Assembly (NCBI RefSeq): GCF_900112185.1
Contig: NZ_FOKP01000003.1
Location: forward strand, 124,001-188,000
Length of the DNA: 64,000 nt
DNA from: Allobosea sp. CRIB-10
GTDB taxonomy: Bacteria > Pseudomonadota > Alphaproteobacteria > Rhizobiales > Beijerinckiaceae
Reading direction: 5' to 3'
The translations under genes were made by a program, and so were the position numbers. The notes below the pieces were generated by a model, which saw only the letters and a program-made list of their open reading frames with translations, ran no database searches and was not told the DNA's origin. Positions 29,425 to 37,760 of the stretch are shown here, piece by piece. The first letter of the stretch is position 1. Each line of letters opens with the position of its first letter.

Positions 29425-30447
29425 ATGAAAAAGATCGGCTTCCTGTCCTTCGGGCACTGGACCCCCTCGCCGCAATCCCAGACCCGCTCGGCGGGCGACA
29501 CGCTGCTCCAGTCGATCGATCTTGCCGTCGCGGCCGAGGAGCTGGGCGCGGACGGCGCCTATTTCCGGGTGCACCATTTCGCCCGCCAGCTGGCCTCGCC
29601 CTTCCCGCTCCTGGCCGCGGTCGGCGCCAGGACCAGCCGCATCGAGATCGGCACCGCCGTGATCGACATGCGCTACGAAAACCCGCTCTACATGGCCGAG
29701 GACGCGGGCTCGGCCGACCTGATCGCCGGCGGGCGACTGCAGCTCGGCATCAGCCGCGGTTCGCCCGAGCAGGTCATCGATGGCTGGCGTCATTTCGGCT
29801 ATCAGCCGGCGGACGGGCAGAGCGATGCCGACATGGCGCGCCGCCATGCCGAGGTCTTCCTCGACGTGCTGCGCGGCGAGGGCTTTGCGCGCCCGAATCC
29901 GCGGCCGATGTTCCCCAACCCGCCCGGGCTGCTGCGGCTGGAGCCCTATTCCGAAGGCTTGCGCGAGCGCATCTGGTGGGGCGCTTCCTCCGACGCCACC
30001 GCCGTCTGGGCGGCAAAAGCTGGCATGAACCTGCAGAGCTCGACGCTGAAGACCGACGAGAGCGGCGAGCCCTTCCACATCCAGCAGGCCAAGCAGATCC
30101 GTGGTTATCGGCAGGCCTGGAAGGAGGCCGGCCATCAGCGTGAGCCGCGCGTCTCGGTGAGCCGCAGCATCTTCGCTTTGGTCGACGACCGCGACCGCGC
30201 CTATTTCGGCCGCGGCAATGAGAGCGACGATTCGATCGGCTATATCGACGCCAGCACGCGCGCCATCTTCGGGCGCAGCTATGCGGCCGAGCCCGACAAG
30301 CTGATCGACGAATTGAAGCGGGACGAGGCGATCGCCGAGGCGGATACGCTGCTGCTGACAGTGCCGAACCAGCTCGGCGTCGACTACAACGCCCATGTCA
30401 TCGACGCGATCCTGAAGCATGTCGCGCCAGGGCTGGGGTGGCGCTGA
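29425..30447 (+). CDS. LLM class flavin-dependent oxidoreductase (luciferase-like)
   Basis: 340-residue bacterial-luciferase-like monooxygenase with the (beta/alpha)8 fold. GFLSFGHWTPSPQSQTRSAGD at the N-terminus and AYFRVHHFARQLASPFPLLAAVGARTSRIEIGTAVIDMRYENP match the family, with RLQLGISRGSPEQVIDGWRHFG following. These enzymes use reduced FMN supplied by a separate reductase, which is not next to it. A weak hairpin lies upstream (around 29340-29380). No operon partner is evident; substrate unknown. Confidence 0.93.
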   Translation: MKKIGFLSFGHWTPSPQSQTRSAGDTLLQSIDLAVAAEELGADGAYFRVHHFARQLASPFPLLAAVGARTSRIEIGTAVIDMRYENPLYMAEDAGSADLIAGGRLQLGISRGSPEQVIDGWRHFGYQPADGQSDADMARRHAEVFLDVLRGEGFARPNPRPMFPNPPGLLRLEPYSEGLRERIWWGASSDATAVWAAKAGMNLQSSTLKTDESGEPFHIQQAKQIRGYRQAWKEAGHQREPRVSVSRSIFALVDDRDRAYFGRGNESDDSIGYIDASTRAIFGRSYAAEPDKLIDELKRDEAIAEADTLLLTVPNQLGVDYNAHVIDAILKHVAPGLGWR

Positions 30448-30610
30448 GGGGCGGAGCTATCGCACTGGAGAGAACAGGATACCGGTCTCATCCCGCCAAC
30501 GACCGATTGGAGACGTTGCGTCTCACTGATCGAGGGGCGGCGCATCTCGGTTATCGCGCTGGCTGACCGCTTTCATCCCGCCGACGCAGCGATGAGCTAC
30601 GCTTCGCTCA

Positions 30611-30844
30611 TTATCTGAAGCCGGGTCGACGGCGTGTCTTCATGCTTGCTTGAGCGCCCAACGCCGCCTGCCTATCTGTAGCTTCCTTCGCCAAGCGCAG
30701 TCCCCTCAGTTTGATCATGTTGTCTGCGCGCTGCTGAGCCAGCCGCTCCGTTTCCGACAGGATTCTAGCGTGCGACAGCACTTTTGTTTGAATCTTCAAG
30801 AACTGGTTGTCGGCCGTACGACGTTGCTTCGAAAGTTCAACCAT
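30611..30844 (-). CDS. small basic protein of unknown function
   Basis: 77 residues from an ATG preceded by GGAAGGAATC on the minus strand. Highly charged and almost wholly helical by composition (many Arg, Lys, Gln, Ala), with no hydrophobic segment and an RRRPGFR tail. The frame opens just after the cspA terminator, so it is probably a separate unit or a readthrough product. The upstream ~160 bases toward the monooxygenase gene hold nothing I recognise. I do not know a family for it. Confidence 0.45.
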   Translation of the reverse strand: MVELSKQRRTADNQFLKIQTKVLSHARILSETERLAQQRADNMIKLRGLRLAKEATDRQAALGAQASMKTRRRPGFR

Positions 30845-30872
30845 CCTGATTCCTTCCATTGTTAATTGAAGC

Positions 30873-30900
30873 AAAAAGGCCGAGCTGAAGCCCGGCCTTT
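30873..30900 (-). terminator. terminator of cspA
   Basis: On the minus strand AAAGGCCGGGC, TTCA loop, GCTCGGCCTTT (one G-U pair), followed by further T residues and GC. It lies ~60 bases after the cspA stop. Confidence 0.9.
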
Positions 30901-30959
30901 CGAGTGGCAGTTATCGCTGGTGCCAGTACATCCGTGGTCAACGGCGAAGATTGCCAAAA

Positions 30960-31169
30960 TCACGCAGCCTGAAGCTGCTCCGCGGCCATTTTGCCGGATT
31001 TGTTGTCGCGTGCGACCTCAAATCCGATCTTCTGCCCTTCGCGAAGATCACGCATCCCAGCGCGCTCGACGGCAGAGATGTGGACGAAAACGTCCTGGCT
31101 GCCATCATCCGGCTGGATGAAGCCGAAGCCCTTGGTGGAATTGAACCATTTCACGGTGCCGGTGGTCAT
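30960..31169 (-). CDS. cspA: cold-shock protein (CspA family)
   Basis: 69-residue single-strand nucleic acid binding protein with one cold-shock domain. RNP1 is KGFGFI and RNP2 VFVHI, and the N-terminal [19 protein letters not shown] is standard. It acts as an RNA chaperone. AAGGAGGGCTCTT before the ATG is a strong ribosome site. The upstream region is long, AT-rich and without a convincing gene, as expected for the regulated 5'-UTR of a csp gene. A terminator follows. Confidence 0.97.
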   Translation of the reverse strand: MTTGTVKWFNSTKGFGFIQPDDGSQDVFVHISAVERAGMRDLREGQKIGFEVARDNKSGKMAAEQLQAA

Positions 31170-31508
31170 AAGAGCCCTCCTTCAGGGAAAATCTGTCGCC
31201 CACCCACGGAATGCCTGGTGAGTTCAGAACGATTTCGAAAGGGGGAATTATCAGACCCGCGCCGAGCGCGAAAATAACAACGGCCGTCCAAACAATATCG
31301 ATGAAAACTCTGATAGAGAAATCTGCGAGGTAAAGCAAGAGTTATTTTTTTAGAATGCAGATTTTATCCGATTTCTGCTTCAATAAATCTGTTATTTCAG
31401 AGACAGATTACAAAAAAACGCTCTCTGCAATGAGAGGAACCACAGATTCAATCCATTTCGCGCGAGCGCTCTTTTGGGCGGCATATGGGCGCGGTACTTC
31501 AGCTCAGG
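31170..31508. other. AT-rich leader region upstream of cspA
   Basis: About 340 bases, clearly more AT-rich than the rest of the window (runs of A and T around 31320-31420). It should contain the cspA promoter and its long 5'-UTR. A TTG-initiated hydrophobic frame reads from 31338 into cspA, but I do not accept it as a gene. No certain -10/-35 pair was found. Confidence 0.4.
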
Positions 31509-31778
31509 TCACTTCCTGGCCGGCAGCTGGTTGAGCATATTCGTGATCGGGTTGTGGGCGTTTCGGGGTCTAGACGGTGAGGCTGACCTGCCCGGCACAA
31601 TGACCTGGCCTTCGCCTATGACGCGTTCACGGTCATCACCCCCTTTGATGCGATACTGGGGTTCGCCATTCGCGCGTGTCGGCAAAAGCCGAGTTACGAC
31701 ATAGGTGCCGGCAGCATTCTGGTCATAGAAGCCGAATGCCAAGCTCACTCGGTCTCCGACCTTGAAAAAATGCGACAT
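31509..31778 (-). CDS. small protein of unknown function with SH3-like start
   Basis: 89 residues, ATG preceded by AAGGAGTGTGAC, a good ribosome site. The first ~55 residues (FKVGDRVSLAFGFYDQNAAG, then YVVTRLLP and QYRIKGGDDRERVI) resemble a small SH3-like beta barrel, as in many short uncharacterised rhizobial proteins. The rest is a disordered Pro/Arg/Asn tail. Codon use is less GC3-rich than in core genes nearby. Function unknown; the beta-barrel reading is inference. Confidence 0.6.
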   Translation of the reverse strand: MSHFFKVGDRVSLAFGFYDQNAAGTYVVTRLLPTRANGEPQYRIKGGDDRERVIGEGQVIVPGRSASPSRPRNAHNPITNMLNQLPARK

Positions 31779-31853
31779 GTCACACTCCTTGATTTAGGTG
31801 CCACTGGAGCCGAGAGCGAGCTTAAAATCTCTCGGACACGCCAATGCGGGATC

Positions 31854-32128
31854 TCAGCCCTTCAATGGGTCGTCGGAAAGTAGAGGCGTTCCAGCCAGCA
31901 GGCGACGCAAGCCAGTCTTTGCGATCTGAGCGGTAAACTCGGCCAAAGCCGCTTCATCACTCGCAAATTCAGCGAGCGATATGGTCGCCCCGCCATTGGG
32001 GTGAGCAAGCTCAAGGGTCCACCCGTGCGACCCGGCTAGCCGATCAATCTCGACCTGGACCGCGACGCCGACTGGATAGACGCTCGGCGAAGCTGAGACC
32101 GGTTCGTTTCATGATCGTCGAACTGCAT
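31854..32128 (-). pseudogene. apparently frameshifted small gene
   Basis: A coding-like frame of about 85 codons ends at 31854 (ending LLAGTPLLSDDPLKG). Upstream it meets a stop near 32108 and contains no ATG, GTG or TTG before the conserved-looking part. An ATG at 32128 opens a different frame (MQFDDHETNR) that would join it by a one-base shift around 32090-32105. Either a gene broken by a frameshift or a sequencing error. The protein is soluble with a helical, Ala/Leu-rich C-terminal half; no family recognised. Confidence 0.4.
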
Positions 32129-32184
32129 AACCGCTCGTTTCCCTTCAGCTTGGCGTAGCATGCGCTAGATGGCGCACGGATCGA

Positions 32185-32445
32185 TCAAGCCGCCCTGTCG
32201 AGCGCAGGCAACGGGCGCCCTACCACCGCCATGTGCCGGTCAGTCCAGTCAGTCACCGCGAGCTCGACCGCTGTACCCTCGTCGCAATGGAGCAGGATCT
32301 TGTCGGCAAACTCGCTCGGGTCGATATGCGCTGTTTCGACGATCAGATATCCGATCCAGTGATGCTCCTGATGATCGCCGAACTGATATTCGACAGTCAG
32401 CGCCCGACCGCTTCTGAGCACGACTGCGCCAATCCCGTTGAGCAT
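32185..32445 (-). CDS. small unknown protein, first copy of a tandem paralogous pair
   Basis: 86 residues with coding-like codons. It has the pattern G-x-G-x-V-V-L-R-x-G-x-x-L-x-V-x-Y, then IGYLIVETAHIDPSEF, and ends with TDRHMAVVGRP. The same pattern occurs in the next gene on this strand, so these are duplicates that have diverged. Predicted mostly beta strand, with no signal or membrane segment. No strong ribosome binding site. Function unknown. Confidence 0.55.
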   Translation of the reverse strand: MLNGIGAVVLRSGRALTVEYQFGDHQEHHWIGYLIVETAHIDPSEFADKILLHCDEGTAVELAVTDWTDRHMAVVGRPLPALDRAA

Positions 32446-32512
32446 GGCATGTCTCGCTGTTTGGAGGCTGGGCCTCGGTCAGTCCCTATCCGTGAGCCAA
32501 GGTACTCGAGCC

Positions 32513-32818
32513 CTATCGGCTCGCAGCGATCGGCCGATAATTGCCCCTGATACCGACATCGGCTCGCGAGCTGAGTTGACTGTTATTGGTGACGAACCTG
32601 ATGTGACGCTCGGAGTGGCTGATGACATGCGCCACGAAAGCATGTCCGTCAGCCAAGGCAATCTGGATTGGCTTGAGAAATGCGTTGCGATCGATCGAGC
32701 GGATATTGCCGATAAGAATGCCGCGGCAGTCTCCTGCTATTGGCGACGGCAAGAGACAATAGCCCACAGGAAGGTCCGTACCGTCGCGCAGGATTAACCT
32801 GCCGTGGCCGGGTTGCAT
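32513..32818 (-). CDS. small unknown protein, second copy of the tandem pair
   Basis: 101 residues from the ATG of MQPGHGRLILRDGTDLPVGY. It shares with the previous entry the G-x-G start, LILRDGTDL, the GILIGNIRSIDRNAF block (partner: GYLIVETAHIDPSEF) and SERHIRFV (partner: TDRHMAVV). The last ~25 residues are extra. A frame extends 39 codons upstream but is Arg/Pro-rich and unlikely. Transcribed before its paralogue with ~67 bases between them. Function unknown. Confidence 0.55.
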   Translation of the reverse strand: MQPGHGRLILRDGTDLPVGYCLLPSPIAGDCRGILIGNIRSIDRNAFLKPIQIALADGHAFVAHVISHSERHIRFVTNNSQLSSRADVGIRGNYRPIAASR

Positions 32819-33152
32819 GATGTTCTCGATTATGGTTGGCGGCCGAAAAAATGATCGGTCGGGAGGGCGGCGCGGAGAGGCAGCGCACCAAATACTAGGC
32901 GCCTCAATAGCAAAAATAGCAAGGAGCAACTGCATTGATTGGTGGTCCGCCCGAAAAGCGACCTCAATCTGTCAATGTCTGCTTCCGACGATACCGTTGG
33001 GAAAGTCCGCTGCAATACCTGGCGCGAGCTCAGTCGGGCAGAATGAAGAAATTCCATCTTTCTATGACCGGTATCATCGGTCATGGAGACATTTTTCTGA
33101 GACGCGAAGAACATTCTTCCCCGCCAAGCGCCAGCATCGCCTAAATTTCACG
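32819..33152. other. gap without a supported gene
   Basis: About 330 bases between the small unknown genes and a dispersed repeat. A minus-strand frame (32830-33114) is open but lacks a ribosome binding site and has an implausible Leu/Arg/Cys-rich C-terminus. Base composition is mixed. Probably the promoter region of the minus-strand small genes plus decayed sequence. Confidence 0.35.
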
Positions 33153-33257
33153 CTAGAGCATTTCCGCAATTCTTCGAATCGCGAAATCGCTCTAGATCCT
33201 TGTTTTATCGCATTTTCTTCTCGCGGACCGGTGTCCACTTCGCTCGAAAAATGCTCT
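33153..33257 (-). repeat. dispersed ~105-base repeat, copy 1
   Basis: Starts CTAGAGCATTTCCGCAATTC. It contains CTAGATCCTTGTTTTATCGC in the middle and ends in AAAAATGCTCT. About nine tenths of positions match the reverse complement of the element at 51592-51698. It holds internal palindromes (TTCTTCGAA, CTAG boxes). It lies downstream of rnhA, between that gene and the small-gene island. Confidence 0.9.
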
Positions 33258-33318
33258 CGCCGGACTTTTTCAGCGGTATCGACCCACAGCCGCCGTCGAG
33301 ATAGCGGCCCCCCGCCCC

Positions 33319-33765
33319 TCACCGCCCCGGCTTGAACGGCGCCATGCCGGCGCGCGCCAGCGCGTCGGCGCGCTCGTTCATCTCGTCGCCGGCATGGCCC
33401 TTGACCCATTTCCATTCGATCTTGTGCTGCTTCAGCGCCGCGTCGAGGCGCTTCCAGAGCTCCTCGTTCTTGACCGGCTTCCTGTCGGCGGTCTTCCAGC
33501 CGTTCTTCTTCCAGCCATGGATCCAGCTGGTGATGCCCTGGCGCAGATACTGGCTGTCGGTGTGGAGCGCGACGGTGCAGGGCCGGGTCAGCGTCTCCAG
33601 CGCGGAGATCGCGCCCATCAGCTCCATTCGGTTGTTGGTGGTCAGCGCCTCGCCGCCGGAAAGCTCGCGCTCCTTGCCCTTGTAGCTGAGGATTGCGCCC
33701 CAGCCGCCAGGGCCCGGATTGCCAGAGCAGGCGCCGTCCGTCCAGATCTCGACCGGCTCGCTCAT
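33319..33765 (-). CDS. rnhA: ribonuclease HI
   Basis: Degrades RNA of RNA-DNA hybrids. 148 residues, the usual length of bacterial RNase HI. Catalytic carboxylates are Asp10 ([15 protein letters not shown]), Glu48 ([10 protein letters not shown]), Asp70 ([12 protein letters not shown]) and Asp134 ([10 protein letters not shown]), with His124 in [10 protein letters not shown]. The start overlaps the thrB stop by four bases. The order ispH-thrB-rnhA is conserved in Hyphomicrobiales. Confidence 0.98.
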   Translation of the reverse strand: MSEPVEIWTDGACSGNPGPGGWGAILSYKGKERELSGGEALTTNNRMELMGAISALETLTRPCTVALHTDSQYLRQGITSWIHGWKKNGWKTADRKPVKNEELWKRLDAALKQHKIEWKWVKGHAGDEMNERADALARAGMAPFKPGR

Positions 33766-34727
33766 CGCCTCAATCCGTATTCTCTGCTGTCGGTCACCCG
33801 CTGATGGAAGGCGAGCTTGCGGTCGTATTCGAGCGGATCGAGCGGCTTGACGAAGGCGCCCGGCGGCACGTTGAGCCAGTCGACCAGCCGGGTCAGCAGG
33901 AAGCGCAGGGCCGAGCCACGGCAGAGCGCGGGCAGCGCCGCGACTTCGGCCTCCTCGAGCCGGCGCACGCTTTCATAGCCCGCCAGCATCGCCTGGCCCT
34001 TGGTCAGGTTGAACGAGGCGTCGGCCTCGAAGCACCAGGAATTCAAGCAGATGGCGAGGTCGTAGGCGAAGGCGTCGGTGCAGGCGAAATAGAAATCGAT
34101 CAGCCCCGAGAGCCTGTCCTTGATGAAGAAGACATTGTTGGGGAAGAGATCGGCGTGGATCACGCCGCGCGGCAGATCCTGCGGCCAAGACCGTTCATGG
34201 GTCTCGATCTCGGCCATGATCCGGTTGGCGAGGCCGGGCGAGACGGTGTCGGCGGCGGCCCCTGCCCGCTCCGCCAGCGGCCGCCAATCGGGCACGGACA
34301 GGGAATTGGCCCGCTCCATCGGAAAATCGGCACCCGCCTGGTGCAGCAACGCCAGGCCGCGGCCGAGCTCGGCGCAATGCGTCACGTTGGGACGCCGCAC
34401 CGAGAGCCCGTCCAGGAAAGTCACGATTGCGGCGGGACGACCGGCTAGGCGGCCGACGGCCGAGCCATTCAGCGCCTTGACTGGCTGCGGGCAGATCAGC
34501 CCGCGCGCCGCCAGATGCTCCATCAGGCCGATGAAGAAAGGCAGATCGGCGATGTCGACGCGTTCTTCGTAGAGCGTCAGGATGTAGAAGGCCTTGCTGG
34601 TGTGGAGCAGGAAATTGGAGTTCGAGACGCCCTCGGCGATGCCCTTCACGGAGAGCAGGTCGCCGATGCCATAGCTCGCCACAAAAGCGGCCATCTCGTC
34701 ATCGGGCACTTCGGTATAGACGGCCAC
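33762..34727 (-). CDS. thrB: homoserine kinase (ThrB, aminoglycoside-phosphotransferase fold)
   Basis: Phosphorylates homoserine, the substrate later used by ThrC. The GTG start, eight bases after the ispH stop, gives 321 residues beginning [21 protein letters not shown], a common start of the alphaproteobacterial enzyme. It uses the APH kinase fold: the catalytic loop is [14 protein letters not shown] and the metal-binding Asp lies in [10 protein letters not shown] longer frame overlaps ispH but has no support. Placed between ispH and rnhA as in relatives, but here separated from thrC. Confidence 0.95.
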   Translation of the reverse strand: MAVYTEVPDDEMAAFVASYGIGDLLSVKGIAEGVSNSNFLLHTSKAFYILTLYEERVDIADLPFFIGLMEHLAARGLICPQPVKALNGSAVGRLAGRPAAIVTFLDGLSVRRPNVTHCAELGRGLALLHQAGADFPMERANSLSVPDWRPLAERAGAAADTVSPGLANRIMAEIETHERSWPQDLPRGVIHADLFPNNVFFIKDRLSGLIDFYFACTDAFAYDLAICLNSWCFEADASFNLTKGQAMLAGYESVRRLEEAEVAALPALCRGSALRFLLTRLVDWLNVPPGAFVKPLDPLEYDRKLAFHQRVTDSREYGLRR

Positions 34728-34734
34728 GCGGGAA

Positions 34735-35706
34735 CTACTCTGCTGCGGTCGGGGTCGGCTCCCGCAGCTCGCGCGGCAGCGGGAAGAAGACGCTCTCATC
34801 GGCGGTCGAGACGGTCTCGACCGTCACCTCGTAGCGCTCGGCGAAGGCGTCGATGATCTCCTCGACCAGCACTTCGGGCGCGCTGGCGCCGGCGGTGATG
34901 CCGAGCCGGCGGATAGCGCCGAACAGCGACCAGTCGATCTCGTCGGTGCGCAGCACGAGGCGGGAGACCGGGCAGCCGGCGCGCTCGGCAACCTCGCGCA
35001 GCCGCTGCGAGTTCGAGGAGTTGGGCGAGCCGACCACGATCAGCCCGTCGACCAGCGGCGCGACGCGCTTGACCGCCTCCTGGCGGTTGGTGGTGGCGTA
35101 GCAGATGTCTTCCTTGTGCGGGGCGATCAGCGCCGGAAAGCGCGCCTGCAGCGCCTGCACGATCTCGCGGGTGTCGTCGACCGAGAGCGTGGTCTGCGTG
35201 ACATAGGCGAGGTCCCGACCTTCCGGAGGTGTCAGCATGGCGACGTCGTCGAGGGTCTCGATCAGCGTGATCGCGCCATCCGGCAACTGTCCCATCGTGC
35301 CGATCACCTCGGGGTGCCCGGCATGGCCGACCAGGAGGATGTGGCGGCCGCGCTTGTGGTGGACCTCGGCCTCGCGATGCACCTTGGTGACCAGCGGGCA
35401 GGTCGCGTCGATATGGAAGAGGTTGCGGGCCTGCGCCTGCGCCGGCACCGATTTCGGCACGCCATGGGCCGAGAAGATCACCGGCCGGCTCGCATCCGGC
35501 ACCTCGGAGAGCTCGGCGACGAAGACCGCGCCCTTCCGCTTCAGCGACTCGACCACGTATTTGTTGTGGACGATCTCGTGGCGCACGAAGACCGGCGCGC
35601 CGTGCAGGGCCAGCGCCTTCTCGACGGCGTCGATCGCCCTGACCACGCCGGCGCAGAAGCCGCGCGGGGCGCAGAGCAGGATGTCGAGCGGCGGCTTGGC
35701 GGTCAC
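34735..35706 (-). CDS. ispH: 4-hydroxy-3-methylbut-2-enyl diphosphate reductase
   Basis: Last enzyme of the MEP isoprenoid pathway, an iron-sulfur protein producing IPP and DMAPP. 323 residues. The three cluster-binding cysteines are Cys18 ([12 protein letters not shown]), Cys103 ([11 protein letters not shown]) and Cys202 ([14 protein letters not shown]). [10 protein letters not shown] and [12 protein letters not shown] are further signatures. First gene of the ispH-thrB-rnhA unit, with 188 bases to the divergent antiporter gene. Confidence 0.98.
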   Translation of the reverse strand: MTAKPPLDILLCAPRGFCAGVVRAIDAVEKALALHGAPVFVRHEIVHNKYVVESLKRKGAVFVAELSEVPDASRPVIFSAHGVPKSVPAQAQARNLFHIDATCPLVTKVHREAEVHHKRGRHILLVGHAGHPEVIGTMGQLPDGAITLIETLDDVAMLTPPEGRDLAYVTQTTLSVDDTREIVQALQARFPALIAPHKEDICYATTNRQEAVKRVAPLVDGLIVVGSPNSSNSQRLREVAERAGCPVSRLVLRTDEIDWSLFGAIRRLGITAGASAPEVLVEEIIDAFAERYEVTVETVSTADESVFFPLPRELREPTPTAAE

Positions 35707-35894
35707 TGGAGTTGGTTCCGAGACGATCGGGCCTTCTTTCGGTCTGGCGGCTTCGATGTCAAGGAAGCCCGGCGCCGCAGCGCATCCCTACCTAGACGAC
35801 AGCCCACTCGCAGGATGCGACGGCAGGCCTTACATTACACGCCACCGGCCATCGCCTTCGCGCGGCCCATCTTCGCTCCAGCACGAGTTCCCGC

Positions 35895-37760
35895 ATGGCT
35901 GATGCCGCCTCGCATGCCAGCTATCTGCCGCCGATCCTGACCTTCTGCGCCGGCGCTGTCATAGCGGTACCGCTGTTTCGGCGCTTCGGCCTGTCGGCAG
36001 TGCTTGGCTATCTCGCCGCCGGCATCGTGATCGGGCCGTCGGCGCTGGCGGTGATCAAGGACCCGGATACGATACGCAGCACGGCCGAGATCGGCGTCGT
36101 GCTGCTGCTTTTCCTGGTCGGCCTCGAATTGCAGCCGGAGCGGCTCTATTCGATGCGCAAGGACATTCTCGGCGCCGGTTTCGCGCAGATGCTGCTAAGC
36201 GCGGCGGTGATCGGCATCGTCGGCTGGAAGCTCGGGCTCAGCCCCGCGGGCGCGCTGGCGGTCGGGCTGGCGCTCGCCCTCTCAGCCACCTCGATCGCGC
36301 TGCAATTGCTCGACGAGCGCGGCGACGGCGCCGAGCCCTATGGCAGGCGCTGCTTTTCGATCCTGCTGTTCCAGGACATCTCGATCGCGCCGATGCTGGC
36401 CCTGCTGCCACTGCTGGCGACGACCGAGGCCGCCCATAGCGGCGGCTCGACCAAGGCGCTGACAGCCCTGGCACTTGCGCTGCTCGCCATCGCGGTCGTT
36501 GTGCTCGCCGGCCGCTACGCGCTGAACCCGTTCTTCCGGCTGCTGGCCAAGACGGGCGCCAAGGAGGTGATGACGGCGGCAGCCCTGCTGGTCGTACTCG
36601 GCGCCGCGCTGCTGATGGAGCAGGTCGGCCTCTCCATGGCGATGGGTGCCTTTCTCGCCGGCGTGCTGCTGGCGGATTCGCATTTCCGGCATGAGCTGGA
36701 GGCCGATATCGAGCCCTTCCGCGGCGTGCTGCTCGGCCTGTTCTTCATGGCGGTCGGCATGTCGATCGACCTCAAGCTCGTCGCCGAGAACGCGTTGCTG
36801 CTGGCATTGGCGGCGCCGCTCCTGGTGCTGTTCAAGATCGCGGCGGCGGCGGCGATCCTGCGCGCCTCATGCTCCTCGACGACCGAGGCGATCCGGGCCG
36901 GCGCCCTGCTCTCGCCCGCCGGCGAGTTCGCCTTCGTGCTGCTGCCGCTCGCCGCCTCGCTCGGCCTGCTCGACGAGAAGCAGGGCGCGCTCGCGACGGC
37001 GATCGCGGCGCTCAGCATGCTGATCGGCCCGATCGCCGCCAAGCTGATCGACCTCTGGCTCGCCGCCCATGCGCCGCCGCCCGAGGAGATCGAGGAGACC
37101 TTCGATGGCGTCACGCCTTCGGTCCTGGTGATCGGCTTCGGCCGCTTCGGCCAGGTGGTGACCCAGGCGCTGCTGCTGCAGCATCTCGACGTCACAATCA
37201 TCGATTCCGACATCGAGCGGATCCGCTCGGCCAACAAGTTCGGCTTCAAGATCTATTATGGCGATGGCACCAGACTCGACGTGCTGCGCGCCGCCGGAGC
37301 CGGCAAGGCCCAGGTCATCTGCGTCTGCATCGACGACCGGCAAGCGGCGCTGCGCATCGTCGAGATGGCCAAGGCCGAGTTCCCGGCGGCGCGCATCCAT
37401 GCCCGCGCCTATGACCGCGTCCATGCGATGGATCTGATGCGCGCCGATGTCGACTACCAGATGCGCGAGACCTTCGAATCGGCGCTCGGCTTCGGCCGGG
37501 TGACGCTGGAAGCGCTCGGCCTCAGCTATGAGGAAGCGAGCTTCGTGATCGAGCATGTCCGTGACCGCGATGCGCAGCGCATGGAAATCCAGTTCAGCGA
37601 GGGCATCGCCGCCGGCCTCGACAAGGTGCCGCGCGTCACACCCGAGCCGATCGTGGCACCAAAGAGCAAGTCGAAGGCGCTGACCAAAGAGACCCAGGAG
37701 GTCATCGAGGATGGCGGCGCCGAGGTCGCGGTCGGCGGCGTCGGGGAGCCGGCCGAGTGA
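35895..37760 (+). CDS. monovalent cation:proton antiporter, KefB/KefC type (CPA2)
   Basis: 621-residue membrane transporter. The first ~385 residues form about a dozen helices (GYLAAGIVIGPSALAVI; LLLFLVGLELQPERL; MGAFLAGVLLADS are CPA2 signatures). A cytoplasmic RCK/TrkA-N domain follows (about 410-525) with the nucleotide motif VIGFGRFGQVV and Asp at the end of its second strand. The Lys/Glu-rich C-terminal tail is not conserved. Usually glutathione- or NAD-regulated K+ efflux. A MATE gene overlaps the stop. Confidence 0.93.
   Translation: MADAASHASYLPPILTFCAGAVIAVPLFRRFGLSAVLGYLAAGIVIGPSALAVIKDPDTIRSTAEIGVVLLLFLVGLELQPERLYSMRKDILGAGFAQMLLSAAVIGIVGWKLGLSPAGALAVGLALALSATSIALQLLDERGDGAEPYGRRCFSILLFQDISIAPMLALLPLLATTEAAHSGGSTKALTALALALLAIAVVVLAGRYALNPFFRLLAKTGAKEVMTAAALLVVLGAALLMEQVGLSMAMGAFLAGVLLADSHFRHELEADIEPFRGVLLGLFFMAVGMSIDLKLVAENALLLALAAPLLVLFKIAAAAAILRASCSSTTEAIRAGALLSPAGEFAFVLLPLAASLGLLDEKQGALATAIAALSMLIGPIAAKLIDLWLAAHAPPPEEIEETFDGVTPSVLVIGFGRFGQVVTQALLLQHLDVTIIDSDIERIRSANKFGFKIYYGDGTRLDVLRAAGAGKAQVICVCIDDRQAALRIVEMAKAEFPAARIHARAYDRVHAMDLMRADVDYQMRETFESALGFGRVTLEALGLSYEEASFVIEHVRDRDAQRMEIQFSEGIAAGLDKVPRVTPEPIVAPKSKSKALTKETQEVIEDGGAEVAVGGVGEPAE

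Noticed and set aside
32830..33114. Minus-strand frame of 94 codons
   Set aside because: No ribosome binding site and an odd Leu/Arg/Cys-rich end; not separable from chance in this AT-richer region.
30448..33318. Small-gene island as a mobile element
   Set aside because: No transposase, integrase, terminal repeat pair or tRNA target was found, so transfer is only a possibility suggested by composition.
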